Shown here one piece after another: positions 50,141-63,290 of a stretch of 64,000 bases of DNA. The notes beneath the pieces are model-generated. The model did not search any database, had not been told where the DNA came from, and saw only the letters and a list, made by a program, of their open reading frames with translations. The position numbers and the translations under genes are program-made. The stretch's first letter is position 1, and every line of letters begins with the position of its first letter. Source of the DNA: Ecdyonurus torrentis (Eukaryota; Arthropoda; Insecta; Ephemeroptera; Heptageniidae). Location: contig CASGGR010000034.1 in the NCBI GenBank assembly GCA_949318235.1, positions 1,317,501-1,381,500 on the forward strand, written 5' to 3'.

Positions 50141-53060
50141 TTTCTCATTGTACTTTTTAGACTGTGAACAAGATTTTTGATAATACCTCTGAAACTAGTA
50201 AAGCTACAGGCTTGCGGTTTGAAAGAAAATGTAGGACTAACAGACTTGCAAAGAAAAGGTTATTACACCTCAATCGCTCCAATGTAAACTTTCGCAGTAA
50301 TAGAGAATATCAGTGCTTTCTCATCGTACTTTGCAGACAGTGAATACGATTTTTGATGATATCTCCGAAACTAATAAAGCTATAGGCTTGCTGTTTAAAC
50401 TAAAATGTAGGACTAACAGACTTGCAAAGAAAAGGTTATTACACCTTAATCGCTCCAATGCAATCTTTCGTAGTTATAGAGAATCTCAGTGCTTTCTCAT
50501 CGTACTTTTTAGACTGTGCATACGATTTTGGATGATATCTTTAAAACTAATAAAGCTACAGGCTTGCGGTTTAAACTAAAATGTAGGACTAACAGACTTG
50601 CAAAGCAAAGGTTATTACATCTTAAACGCTCCAATGCAAACTATCGCAGTTATAGAGAATCTCAGTGCTTTCTCATCGTACTTTTTAGACTGTGTATACG
50701 ATTTTTGATGATATCTCCGATACTTATAAAGCTACAGGCTTGCGGTTTGAACTAAAATGTAGGACTTACAGACATGCAAAGAAAAGGTTATTACACCTTA
50801 ATCTCTCCACTGCAAACTTGCGCAGTTATAGAGAATCTCAGTGCTTTCTCATTGTACTTTTTAGACTGTGAATAAGATTTTTGATGATATCTCTGAAACT
50901 AGTAAAGTTACAGGCTTGCGGTTTGAACTAAAATGTAGGACTAACAGACTTGCAAAGAAAAAGTTATTATACCTTAATCGCTCCAATGCAAACTTTCGCA
51001 GTTATAGAGAATCTCAGTGCTTTCTCATTGTACTTTTTAGACTGTGAATAAGATTTTTGATGATATCTCTGAAACTAGTAAAGCTACAGGCTTGCGGTTT
51101 GAACTAAAATGTAGGACTAACAGACTTGCAAAGAAAAGGATATGACACCTTAATCGCACCAATGCAAACTTTCGCAGTTATAGAGAATCTCAGTGCTTTC
51201 TCATAATACTTTTCAGACTGTGAATACGATTTTTGATGATATCTTCGAAACTAATAAATCTACAGGCTTGCGGTTTGAACTAAAATGTAGGACTAACAGA
51301 CTTGCAAAGAAAAGGTTATTACACCTTAATCGCTCCAATGCAAACTTTCGCAGTTATAGAGAATCTCAGTGCTTTCTCATCGTACTTTTCAGACCGTAAA
51401 TACGATTTTTTATGATATCTCCAAAACTAATAAAGCTACAGGCTTGCGGTTTGAACTAAAATGTAGGACTAACAGACTTGCAAAGAAAAGGTTTTTACAC
51501 CTTAATCGCTCCAATGCAAACTTTCGCAGTTATAGAGAATCTCAGTGCTTTCTCATTGTACTTTTTAGACTGTGAACAAGATTTTTAATAATACCTCTGA
51601 AACTAGTAAAGCTACAGGCTTGCGGTTTGAAAGAAAATGTAGGACTAACAGACTTGCAAAGAAAAGGTTATTACACCTCAATCGCTCCAATGTAAACTTT
51701 CGCAGTTATAGAGAATATCAGTGCTTACTCATCGTACTTTTCAGACAGTGAATACGATTTTTGATGATATCTCCGAAACTAATAAAGCTATAGGCTTGCT
51801 GTTTAAACTAAAATGTAGGACTAACAGACTTGCAAAGAAAAGGTTATTACACCTTAATCGCTCCAATGCAATCTTTCGCAGTTATAAAGAATCTCAGTGC
51901 TTTCTCATCGTACTTTTTAGACTGTGCATACGATTTTGGATGATATCTTTAAAACTCATAAAGCTACAGGCTTGCGGTTTGAACTAAAATGTAGGACTAA
52001 CAGACTTGCAAAGCAAAGGTTATTACATCTTAAACGCTCCAATGCAAACTATCGCAGTTATAGAGAATCTCAGTGCTTTCTCATCGTACTTTTTAGACTG
52101 TGAATACGATTTTTGATGATATCTCCGATACTTATAAAGCTACAGGCTTGCGGTTTGAACTAAAATGTAGGACTAACAGACATGCAAAGAAAAGGTTATT
52201 ACACCTTAATCGCTCCACTGCAAACTTGCGCAGTTATAGAGAATCTCAGTGCTTTCTCATTGTACTTTTTAGACTGTGAATAAGATTTTTGATGATATCT
52301 CTGAAACTAGTAAAGCTACTGGCTTGCGGTTTGAACTAAAATGTAGGACTAACAGACTTGCAAAGAAAAAGTTATTACACCTTAATCGCACCAATGCAAA
52401 CTTTCGCAGTTATAGAGAATCTCAGTGCTTTCTCATAATACTTTTCAGACTGTGAATACGATTTTTGATGATATCTTCGAAACTAATAAATCTACAGGCT
52501 TGCGGTTTGAACTAAAATGTAGGACTAACAGACTCGCAAAGAAAAGGTTATTAAACCCTAATCGCACCAATGCAAACTTTCGTAGTTATAGAGAATCTCA
52601 GTGCTTTCTCATCGTACTTTTCAGACTGTGAATACGATTTTTGATGATATCTCCAAAACTAATAAAGCTACAGGCTTCCAGTTTGAACTAAAATGTAAGA
52701 CTAACAGACTTGCAAAGAAAAAGTTATTACACCTTAATCGCTCCAATGCAAACTTTCGCAGTTATAGAGAATCTCAGTGCTTTCTCATTGTACTTTTTAG
52801 ACTGTGAATAAGATTTTTGATGATATCTCTGAAACTAGTAAAGCTACAGGCTTGCAGTTTGAACTAAAATGTAGGACTAACAGACTTGCAAAGAAAAGGT
52901 TATTACACCTTAATCGCACCATTGCAAACTTTCGCAGTTATAGAGAATCTCAGTGCTTTCTCATAATACTTTTCAGACTGTGAATACGATTTTTGATGAT
53001 ATCTTCGAAACTAATAAATCTACAGGCTTGCGGTTAAAACTAAAATGTAGGACTAACAGA
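49325..53060. repeat. 3.7-kb satellite block, copy 1 of a 32-monomer-spaced pair
   Basis: About 21 monomers, from the TTTGAAATAAAATG monomer through the ATATTAC, ATAATAC, GAACAAG, ATATCAGTGC, GTGCATACG, GTGTATACG and GGCTTCCAG monomers. The whole order recurs 5,632 bp downstream. Private changes relative to copy 2 include GTTTAAACTAAAATG near 50,570 and TTATTATACC near 50,965. Confidence 0.8.
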
Positions 53061-54796
53061 CTTGCAAAGAAAAGGTTATTACACCTTAATCGCTCCAATG
53101 CAAACTTTCGCAGTTATAGAGAATCTCAGTGCTTTCTCAATGTACTTTTTAGACTGTGAATAAGATTTTTGATGATATCTCTGAAACTAGTTAAGCTACA
53201 GGCTTGCGGTTTGATCTAAAATGTAGGACTAACAGACTTGCAAAGAAAAGGTTATTACACCTTAATCGCTCGACTGCAAACTTGCGCAGGTATAGAGAAT
53301 CTCAGTGCTTTCTCATCGTACTTTTCGGACTGTGAATACGATTTTTGATGATATCTCCGAAACTAGAAAAACTAAAGGCTTGCGGTTTGAACTAAAACGT
53401 TGGACTAACAAACTTGCAAAGAAAAGGTTATTACACCTTAATCGCACCAATGCAAACTTTCGCAGTTATAAAGAATCTCAGTTTTTTCTCATCGTACTTT
53501 TCAGACTGTGAATACGATTTTTGATGATATCTCCGAAACTAATTAAGCTACAGGCTTGCGTTTTGAACTAAAATGTAAGACTTATAGACTTGCAAAGAAA
53601 AGGTTAGTACACCTTAATCGCTCAAATGCAAACTTTCGCAATTATAGAGAATCTCAGTGCTTTCTCATCATACTTTTCAGACAATGAATACCATTTTTAA
53701 TGATATCTCCGAAAATAATAAAGCTACAGGCTTGCGGTTTGAACTTAAATAAAGGACTAACAGACTTTCAAAGAAAAGGTTATAACACCTTAATCGCTCC
53801 ACTGCAAACTTGCGCAGTTATAGAGAATCTCAGTGCTTTCTCATCGTACTTTTCGGACTGTGAATACGAATTTTGATGATATCTCCGAAACTAATAAAGC
53901 TACAGGCTTGCGGTTTGAAATAAAATGTAGGACTAACAGACTTGCAAAGAAAAGGTTATTACACCTTAATCGCTCCAATGCAAACTTTCGCAGTTATAGA
54001 GAATATCAGTTCTTTCTCATCGTACTTTTCAGACAGTGAATACGACTTTTGATGATATCTCCGAAACTAATAAAGCTATAGGCTTGCTGTTTGAACTAAA
54101 ATGTAGGACTAACAGACTTGCAAAGAAAAGGTTATTACACCTTAATCGCTCCAATGCAATCTTTCGCAGTTATAGAGAATCTCAGTGCTTTCTCATGGTA
54201 CTTTTCAGACTGTTCATACGATTTTGGATGATATCTTTGAAACTAATAAAACTACAGGCTTGCGGTTTGAACTAAAATGTAAGACTAACAGACTTGCAAA
54301 GCAAAGGTTATTACACCTTAAACGCTCAAATGCAAACTATCGCAGTTATAGAGAATCTCAGTGCTTTCTCATCGTACTTTTCAGACCGTAAATACGATTT
54401 TTGATGATATCTCCGAAACTAATAAAGCTACAGGCTTGCGGTTTGAACTAAAATGTTAGAATAACAGACTTGCAAAGAAAAGGTTATTACACCTTAATCG
54501 CTCCAATGCAAATTTTCGCAGTTATAGAGAATCTCAGTGCTTTCTCATTGTACTTTTTAGACTGTGAATAAGATTTTTGATGATATCTCTGAAACTAGTA
54601 AAGCTTCAGGCTTGCGGTTTGAACTAAAATGTAGGACTAACAGACATGCAAAGAAAAGGTTATTACACCTTAGTCGCACCAATGCAAACTTTCGCAGTTA
54701 TAGAGAATCTCAGTGCTTTCTCATTGTACTTTTCAGACTGTGAATACGATTTTTGATGATATCTCCGAAACTAATAAAGCTACAGGCTTGCGGTTT
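53046..54796. repeat. Divergent 1.75-kb satellite block, copy 2
   Basis: Same monomers and order as 45,830-47,580. Small differences: GACTTTCAAAG near 53,763 against GACTTACAAAG, TTTTCGGACTG near 53,849 against TTTTTGGACTG, TTAGAATAACAG near 54,457 against TTAGACTAACAG, and GGTTATTACACC near 54,658 against GGTTAATACACC. The left junction is inside a monomer whose left half is an ATAATAC/AATAAATC subtype, so this copy was inserted or amplified into other region-C sequence. Confidence 0.8.
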
Positions 54797-54956
54797 GAAC
54801 TAAAATGTAGGACTAACAGACTTGCAAAGAAAAGGTTATTACACCCTAATCGCTCCAATGCAAACTTTCGCAGTTATAGAGAATCTCAGTGCTTTCTCAT
54901 CGTACTTTTCAGACCGTAAATACGATTTTTGATGATATCTCTGAAACTAATAAAGC

Positions 54957-57900
54957 TACAGGCTTGCGGTTTGAAATAAAATGTAGGACTAACAGACTTG
55001 CAAAGAAAAGGTTATTACACCTTAATCGCACCAATGCAAACTTTCGCAGTTATAGAGAATCTCAGTGCTTTCTCATATTACTTTTCAGAGTGTGAATACG
55101 ATTTTTGATGATATCTCCAAAACTAATAAAGCTACAGGCTTCCGGTTTGAACTAAAATGTAAGACTAACAGACTTGCAAAGAAAAAGTTATTACACCTTA
55201 ATCGCTCCAATGCAAACTTTCGCTGTTATAGAGAATCTCAGTGCTTTCTCATTGTACTTTTTAGACTGTGAATAAGATATTTGATGATATCTCTGAAACT
55301 AGTAAAGCTACAGGCTTGCGGTTTGAACTAAAATGTAGGACTAACAGACTTGCAAAGAAAAGGTTATTACACCTTAACCGCATTAATGCAAACTTTCGCA
55401 GTTATAGAGAATCTCAGTGCTTTCTCATAATACTTTTCAGACTGTGAATACGATTTTTGATGATATCTTCGAAACTAATAAATCTACAGGCTTGCGGTTT
55501 GAACTAAAATGTAGGACTAACAGACTTGCAAAGAAAAGGTTATTACACCTTAATCGCTCCAATGCAAACTTTCGCAGTTATAGAGAATCTCAGTGCTTTC
55601 TCATCGTACTTTTCAGACCGTAAATACGATTTTTTATGATATCTCCAAAACTAATAAAGCTACAGGCTTGCGGTTTGAACTAAAATGTAGGACTAACAGA
55701 CTTGCAAAGAAAAGGTTTTTACACCTTAATCGCTACAATGCAAACTTTCGCAGTTATAGAGAATCTCAGTGCTTTCTCATTGTACTTTTTAGACTGTGAA
55801 CAAGATTTTTGATAATACCTCTGAAACTAGTAAAGCTACAGGCTTGCGGTTTGAAAGAAAATGTAGGACTAACAGACTTGCAAAGAAAAGGTTATTACAC
55901 CTCAATCGCTCCAATGTAAACTTTCGCAGTAATAGAGAATATCAGTGCTTTCTCATCGTACTTTGCAGACAGTGAATACGATTTTTGATGATATCTCCGA
56001 AACTAATAAAGCTATAGGCTTGCTGTTTAAACTAAAATGTAGGACTAACAGACTTGCAAAGAAAAGGTTATTACACCTTAATCGCTCCAATGCAATCTTT
56101 CGTAGTTATAGAGAATCTCAGTGCTTTCTCATCGTACTTTTTAGACTGTGCATACGATTTTGGATGATATCTTTAAAACTAATAAAGCTACAGGCTTGCG
56201 GTTTGAACTAAAATGTAGGACTAACAGACTTGCAAAGCAAAGGTTATTACATCTTAAACGCTCCAATGCAAACTATCGCAGTTATAGAGAATCTCAGTGC
56301 TTTCTCATCGTACTTTTTAGACTGTGTATACGATTTTTGATGATATCTCCGATACTTATAAAGCTACAGGCTTGCGGTTTGAACTAAAATGTAGGACTTA
56401 CAGACATGCAAAGAAAAGGTTATTACACCTTAATCTCTCCACTGCAAACTTGCGCAGTTATAGAGAATCTCAGTGCTTTCTCATTGTACTTTTTAGACTG
56501 TGAATAAGATTTTTGATGATATCTCTGAAACTAGTAAAGTTACAGGCTTGCGGTTTGAACTAAAATGTAGGACTAACAGACTTGCAAAGAAAAAGTTATT
56601 ACACCTTAATCGCTCCAATGCAAACTTTCGCAGTTATAGAGAATCTCAGTGCTTTCTCATTGTACTTTTTAGACTGTGAATAAGATTTTTGATGATATCT
56701 CTGAAACTAGTAAAGCTACAGGCTTGCGGTTTGAACTAAAATGTAGGACTAACAGACTTGCAAAGAAAAGGATATGACACCTTAATCGCACCAATGCAAA
56801 CTTTCGCAGTTATAGAGAATCTCAGTGCTTTCTCATAATACTTTTCAGACTGTGAATACGATTTTTGATGATATCTTCGAAACTAATAAATCTACAGGCT
56901 TGCGGTTTGAACTAAAATGTAGGACTAACAGACTTGCAAAGAAAAGGTTATTACACCTTAATCGCTCCAATGCAAACTTTCGCAGTTATAGAGAATCTCA
57001 GTGCTTTCTCATCGTACTTTTCAGACCGTAAATACGATTTTTTATGATATCTCCAAAACTAATAAAGCTACAGGCTTGCGGTTTGAACTAAAATGTAGGA
57101 CTAACAGACTTGCAAAGAAAAGGTTTTTACACCTTAATCGCTCCAATGCAAACTTTCGCAGTTATAGAGAATCTCAGTGCTTTCTCATTGTACTTTTTAG
57201 ACTGTGAACAAGATTTTTGATAATACCTCTGAAACTAGTAAAGCTACAGGCTTGCGGTTTGAAAGAAAATGTAGGACTAACAGACTTGCAAAGAAAAGGT
57301 TATTACACCTCAATCGCTCCAATGTAAACTTTCGCAGTTATAGAGAATATCAGTGCTTACTCATCGTACTTTTCAGACAGTGAATACGATTTTTGATGAT
57401 ATCTCCGAAACTAATAAAGCTATAGGCTTGCTGTTTAAACTAAAATGTAGGACTAACAGACTTGCAAAGAAAAGGTTATTACACCTTAATCGCTCCAATG
57501 CAATCTTTCGCAGTTATAGAGAATCTCAGTGCTTTCTTATCGTACTTTTTAGACTGTGCATACGATTTTGGATGATATCTTTAAAACTAATAAAGCTACA
57601 GGCTTGCGGTTTGAACTAAAATGTAGGACTAACAGACTTGCAAAGCAAAGGTTATTACATCTTAAACGCTCCAATGCAAACTATCGCAGTTATAGAGAAT
57701 CTCAGTGCTTTCTCATCGTACTTTTTAGACTGTGAATACGATTTTTGATGATATCTCCGATACTTATAAAGCTACAGGCTTGCGGTTTGAACTAAAATGT
57801 AGGACTAACAGACATGCAAAGAAAAGGTTATTACACCTTAATCGCTCCACTGCAAACTTGCGCAGTTATAGAGAATCTCAGTGCTTTCTCATTGTACTTT

Positions 57901-58692
57901 TTAGACTGTGAATAAGATTTTTGATGATATCTCTGAAACTAGTAAAGCTACAGGCTTGCGGTTTGAACTAAAATGTAGGACTAACAGACTTGCAAAGAAA
58001 AAGTTATTACACCTTAATCGCACCAATGCAAACTTTCGCAGTTATAGAGAATCTCAGTGCTTTCTCATAATACTTTTCAGACTGTGAATACGATTTTTGA
58101 TGATATCTTCGAAACTAATAAATCTACAGGCTTGCGGTTTGAACTAAAATGTAGGACTAACAGACTCGCAAAGAAAAGGTTATTAAACCCTAATCGCACC
58201 AATGCAAACTTTCGTAGTTATAGAGAATCTCAGTGCTTTCTCATCGTACTTTTCAGACTGTGAATACGATTTTTGATGATATCTCCAAAACTAATAAAGC
58301 TACAGGCTTCCAGTTTGAACTAAAATGTAAGACTAACAGACTTGCAAAGAAAAAGTTATTACACCTTAATCGCTCCAATGCAAACTTTCGCAGTTATAGA
58401 GAATCTCAGTGCTTTCTCATTGTACTTTTTAGACTGTGAATAAGATTTTTAATGATATCTCTGAAACTAGTAAAGCTACAGGCTTGCAGTTTGAACTAAA
58501 ATGTAGGACTAACAGACTTGCAAAGAAAAGGTTATTACACCTTAATCGCACCATTGCAAACTTTCGCAGTTATAGAGAATCTCAGTGCTTTCTCATAATA
58601 CTTTTCAGACTGTGAATACGATTTTTGATGATATCTTCGAAACTAATAAATCTACAGGCTTGCGGTTAAAACTAAAATGTAGGACTAACAGA
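54957..58692. repeat. 3.7-kb satellite block, copy 2
   Basis: Matches 49,325-53,060 at 5,632 bp. Even rare marks are shared, such as AGGATATGACACC (51,136 and 56,768), CAGACTCGCAAAG (52,531 and 58,163) and CACCATTGC (52,917 and 58,549). The match stops near 58,692, where GCATAGAAAAGG and CCTTAGTCGCACC replace GCAAAGAAAAGG and CCTTAATCGCTCC. The preceding monomer at 54,889 is an extra one relative to the 45.8-47.9 kb arrangement. Confidence 0.8.
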
Positions 58693-58699
58693 CTTGCAT

Positions 58700-61095
58700 A
58701 GAAAAGGTTATTACACCTTAGTCGCACCAATGCAAACTTTCGCAGTTATAGAGAATCTCAGTGCTTTCTCATCGTACTTTTCAGACTGTGAATACGATTT
58801 TTGATGATATCTCCGAAACTAATAAAGCTACAGGCTTGCGGTTTGAAATAAAATGTAGGACTAACAGACTTGCAAAGAAAAGGTTATTACACATTAATCG
58901 CACCAATGCAAACTTTCGCAGTTATAGAGAATCTCAGTGCTTTCTCATAATACTTTTCAGACTGTGAATACGATTTTTGATGATATCTTCGAAACTAATA
59001 AATCTACAGGCTTGCGGTTTGAACTACAATGTAGGACTAACAGACTTGCAAAGAAAAGGTTATTAAACCCTAATCGCACCAATGCAAACTTTCGTAGTTA
59101 TAGAGAATCTCAGTGCTTTCTCATCGTACTTTTCAGACTGTGAATACGTTTTTTGATGATATCTCCAAAACTAATAAAGCTACAGGCTTCCGGTTTGAAC
59201 TAAAATGTAAGACTAACAGACTTGCAAAGAAAAAGTTATTACACCTTAATCGCTCCAATGCAAACTTTCGCAGTTATAGAGAATCTCAGTGCTTTCTCAT
59301 TGTACTTTTTAGACTGTGAATAAGATTTTTGATGATATCTCTGAAACTAGTAAAGCTACAGGCTTGCGGTTTAAACTAAAATGTAGGACTAACAGACTTG
59401 CAAAGAAAAGGTTATTACACCTTAATCGCACCAATACAAACTTTCGCAGTTATAGAGAATCTCAGTGCTTTCTCATAATACTTTTCAGACTGTGAATACG
59501 ATTTTTGATGATATCTTCGAAACTAATAAATCTACAGGCTTGCGGTTTGAACTAAAATGTAGGACTAACAGACTTGCAAAGAAAAGGTTATTACACCTTA
59601 ATCGCACCAATGCAAACTTTCGTAGTTATAGAGAATCTTAGTGCTTTCTCATCGTACTTTTCAGATTGTGAATACGATTTTTGATGATATCTTCGAAACT
59701 AATAAATGTACAGGCTTGCGGTTTGAACTAAAATGTAGGACTAACAGACTTGCAAAGAAAAAGTCATTACACCTTAATCGCTCCAATGCAAACTTTCGCA
59801 GTTATAGAGAATCTCAGTGCTTTCTCATTGTACTTTTTAGACTGTGAATAAGATTTTTGATGATATCTCTGAAACTAGTAAAGCTACAGGCTTGCGGTTT
59901 GAACTAAAATGTAGGACTAACAGACTTGCAAAGAAAAGGTTATTACACCTTAATCGCACCATTGCAAACTTTCGCAGTTATAGAGAATCTCAGTGCTTTC
60001 TCATAATACTTTTCAGACTGTGAATACGATTTTTGATGATATCTTCGAAACTAATAAATCTACAGGCTTGCGGTTTGAACTAAAATGTAGGACTAACAGA
60101 CTTGCAAAGAAAAGGTTATTACACCTTAGTCGCACCAATGCAAACTTTCGCAGTTATAGAGAATCTCAGTGCTTTCTCATCGTACTTTTCAGACTGTGAA
60201 TACGATTTTTGATGATATCTCCGAAACTAATAAAGCTACAGGCTTGCGGTTTGAAATAAAATGTAGGACTAACAGACTTGCAAAGAAAAGGTTATTACAC
60301 ATTAATCGCACCAATGCAAACTTTCGCAGTTATAGAGAATCTCAGTGCTTTCTCATAATACTTTTCAGACTGTGAATACGATTTTTGATGATATCTTCGA
60401 AACTAATAAATCTACAGGCTTGCGGTTTGAACTAAAATGTAGGACTAACAGACTTGCAAAGAAAAGGTTATTAAACCCTAATCGCACCAATGCAAACTTT
60501 CGTAGTTATAGAGAATCTCAGTGCTTTCTCATCGTACTTTTCAGACTGTGAATACGTTTTTTGATGATATCTCCAAAACTAATAAAGCTACAGGCTTCCG
60601 GTTTGAACTAAAATGTAAGACTAACAGACTTGCAAAGAAAAAGTTATTACACCTTAATCGCTCCAATGCAAACTTTCGCAGTTATAGAGAATCTCAGTGT
60701 TTTTTCATTGTACTTTTTAGACTGTGAATAAGATTTTTGATGATATCTCTGAAACTAGTAAAGCTACAGGCTTGCGGTTTAAACTAAAATGTAGGACTAA
60801 CAGACTTGCAAAGAAAAGGTTATTACACCTTAATCGCACCAATGCAAACTTTCGCAGTTATAGAGAATCTCAGTGCTTTCTCATAATACTTTTCAGACTG
60901 TGAATACGATTTTTGATGATATCTTCGAAACTAATAAATCTACAGGCTTGCGGTTTGAACTAAAATGTAGGACTAACAGACTTGCAAAGAAAAGGTTATT
61001 ACACCTTAATCGCACCAATGCAAACTTTCGTAGTTATAGAGAATCTTAGTGCTTTCTCATCGTACTTTTCAGATTGTGAATACGATTTTTGATGA
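58700..61095. repeat. 8-monomer HOR near the right end (1,408 bp)
   Basis: 58,700 to about 59,690 recurs at 60,108 to about 61,095. Marks: CCTTAGTCGCACC (58,718 and 60,126), TTACACATTAATCGC, AATACGTTTTTTGATG (59,144 and 60,552), and TTTTCAGATTGTGAA (59,657 and 61,065). After the last mark the copies part (ACTAATAAATGTACAGG against ACTAATAAAGCTACAGG). It has the same length as the 8-mer at 22.6-25.4 kb but different monomers. Confidence 0.75.
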
Positions 61096-62104
61096 TATCT
61101 CCGAAACTAATAAAGCTACAGGCTTCCGGTTTGAACTAAAATGTAAGACTAACAGACTTGCAAAGAAAAAGTTATTACACCTTAATCGCACCAATGCAAA
61201 CTTTCGCAGTTATAGAAAATCTCAGTGCTTTCTCATCGTACTTTTCAGACTGTGAATACGATTTTTGATTATATCTCCGAAACTAATAAAGCTACAGGCT
61301 TGCGGTTTGAACTAAAATGTAGGACTAACAGACTTGCAAAGAAAAGGTTATTACACCGTAATCGCTCCAATGCAAACTTTCGCAGTTATAGAGAATCTCA
61401 GTGCTTTCTCATCGTACTTTTCAGACCGTAAATACGATTTTTTATGATATCTCCAAAACTAATAAAGCTACAGGCTTGCGGTTTGAACTAAAATGTAGGA
61501 CTAACAGACTTGCAAAGAAAAGGTTTTTACACCTTAATCGCTCCAATGCAAACTTTCGCAGTTATAGAGAATCTCAGTGCTTTCTCACAATACTTTTCAG
61601 ACTGTGAATACGATTTTTGATGATATCTTCGAAAATAATAAATCTACAGGCTTGCGGTTTGAACTAAAATGTAAGACTAACAGACTTGCAAAGAAAAAGT
61701 TATTACACCTTAATCGCTCCAATGCAAACTTTCGCAGTTATAGAGAATCTCAGTGCTTTCTCATTGTACTTTTTAGACTGTGAATAAGATTTTTGATGAT
61801 ATCTCTGAAACTAGTAAAGCTACAGGCTTGCGGTTTAAACTAAAATGTAGGACTAACAGACTTGCAAAGAAAAGGTTATTAAACCCTAATCGCACCAATG
61901 CAAACTTTCGTAGTTATAGAGAATCTCAGTGCTTTCTCATCGTACTTTTCAGACTGTGAATACGATTTTTGATGATATCTTCGAAACTAATAAAGCTACA
62001 GGCTTGCGGTTTGAACTAAAATGTAGGACTAACAGACTTGCAAAGAAAAGGTAATTACACCTTAATCGCTCCAATGCAAACTTTCGCAGTTATAGAGAAT
62101 CTCA

Positions 62105-63281
62105 GTGCTTTCTCATCGTACTTTTCAGACCGTAAATACGATTTTTTATGATATCTCCAAAACTAATAAAGCTACAGGCTTGCGGTTTGAACTAAAATGT
62201 AGGACTAACAGACTTGCAAAGAAAAGGTTTTTACACCTTAATCGCTACAATGCAAACTTTCGCAGTTATAGAGAATCTCAGTGCTTTCTCATTGTACTTT
62301 TTAGACTGTGAACAAGATTTTTGATAATACCTCTGAAACTAGTAAAGCTACAGGCTTGCGGTTTGAAAGAAAATGTAGGACTAACAGACTTGCAAAGAAA
62401 AGGTTATTACACCTCAATCGCTCCAATGTAAACTTTCGCAGTAATAGAGAATATCAGTGCTTTCTCATCGTACTTTTCAGACAGTGAATACGATTTTTGA
62501 TGATATCTCCGAAACTAATAAAGCTATAGGCTTGCTGTTTAAACTAAAATGTAGGACTAACAGACTTGCAAAGAAAAGGTTATTACACCTTAATCGCTCC
62601 AATGCAATCTTTCGTAGTTATAGAGAATCTCAGTGCTTTCTCATCGTACTTTTTAGACTGTGCATACGATTTTGGATGATATCTTTAAAACTAATAAAGC
62701 TACAGGCTTGCGGTTTGAACTAAAATGTAGGACTAACAGACTTGCAAAGCAAAGGTTATTACATCTTAAACGCTCCAATGCAAACTATCGCAGTTATAGA
62801 GAATCTCAGTGCTTTCTCATCGTACTTTTTAGACTGTGTATACGATTTTTGATGATATCTCCGATACTTATAAAGCTACAGGCTTGCGGTTTGAACTAAC
62901 ATGTAGGACTTACAGACATGCAAAGAAAAGGTTATTACACCTTAATCTCTCCACTGCAAACTTGCGCAGTTATAGAGAATCTCAGTGCTTTCTCATTGTA
63001 CTTTTTAGACTGTGAATAAGATTTTTGATGATATCTCTGAAACTAGTAAAGCTACAGGCTTGCGGTTTGAACTAAAATGTAGGACTAACAGACTTGCAAA
63101 GAAAAAGTTATTACACCTTAATCGCTCCAATGCAAACTTTCGCAGTTATAGAGAATCTCAGTGCTTTCTCATTGTACTTTTTAGACTGTGAATAAGATTT
63201 TTGATGATATCTCTGAAACTAGTAAAGCTACAGGCTTGCGGTTTGAACTAAAATGTAGGACTAACAGACTTGCAAAGAAAA
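62105..63281. repeat. Copy of 55,593-56,769 (37-monomer offset)
   Basis: About 6.7 monomers from the AGACCGTAAATACG monomer through the GCTACAATGC, GAACAAG, CGCAGTAATAGAG, GTGCATACG and GTGTATACG monomers recur at 6,512 bp. Small differences include CTTTTCAGACAG against CTTTGCAGACAG and AACTAACATG against AACTAAAATG near 62,895. It shows that the 49-58 kb block type continues to spread rightwards in pieces. Confidence 0.7.
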
Positions 63282-63290
63282 GGATATTAC

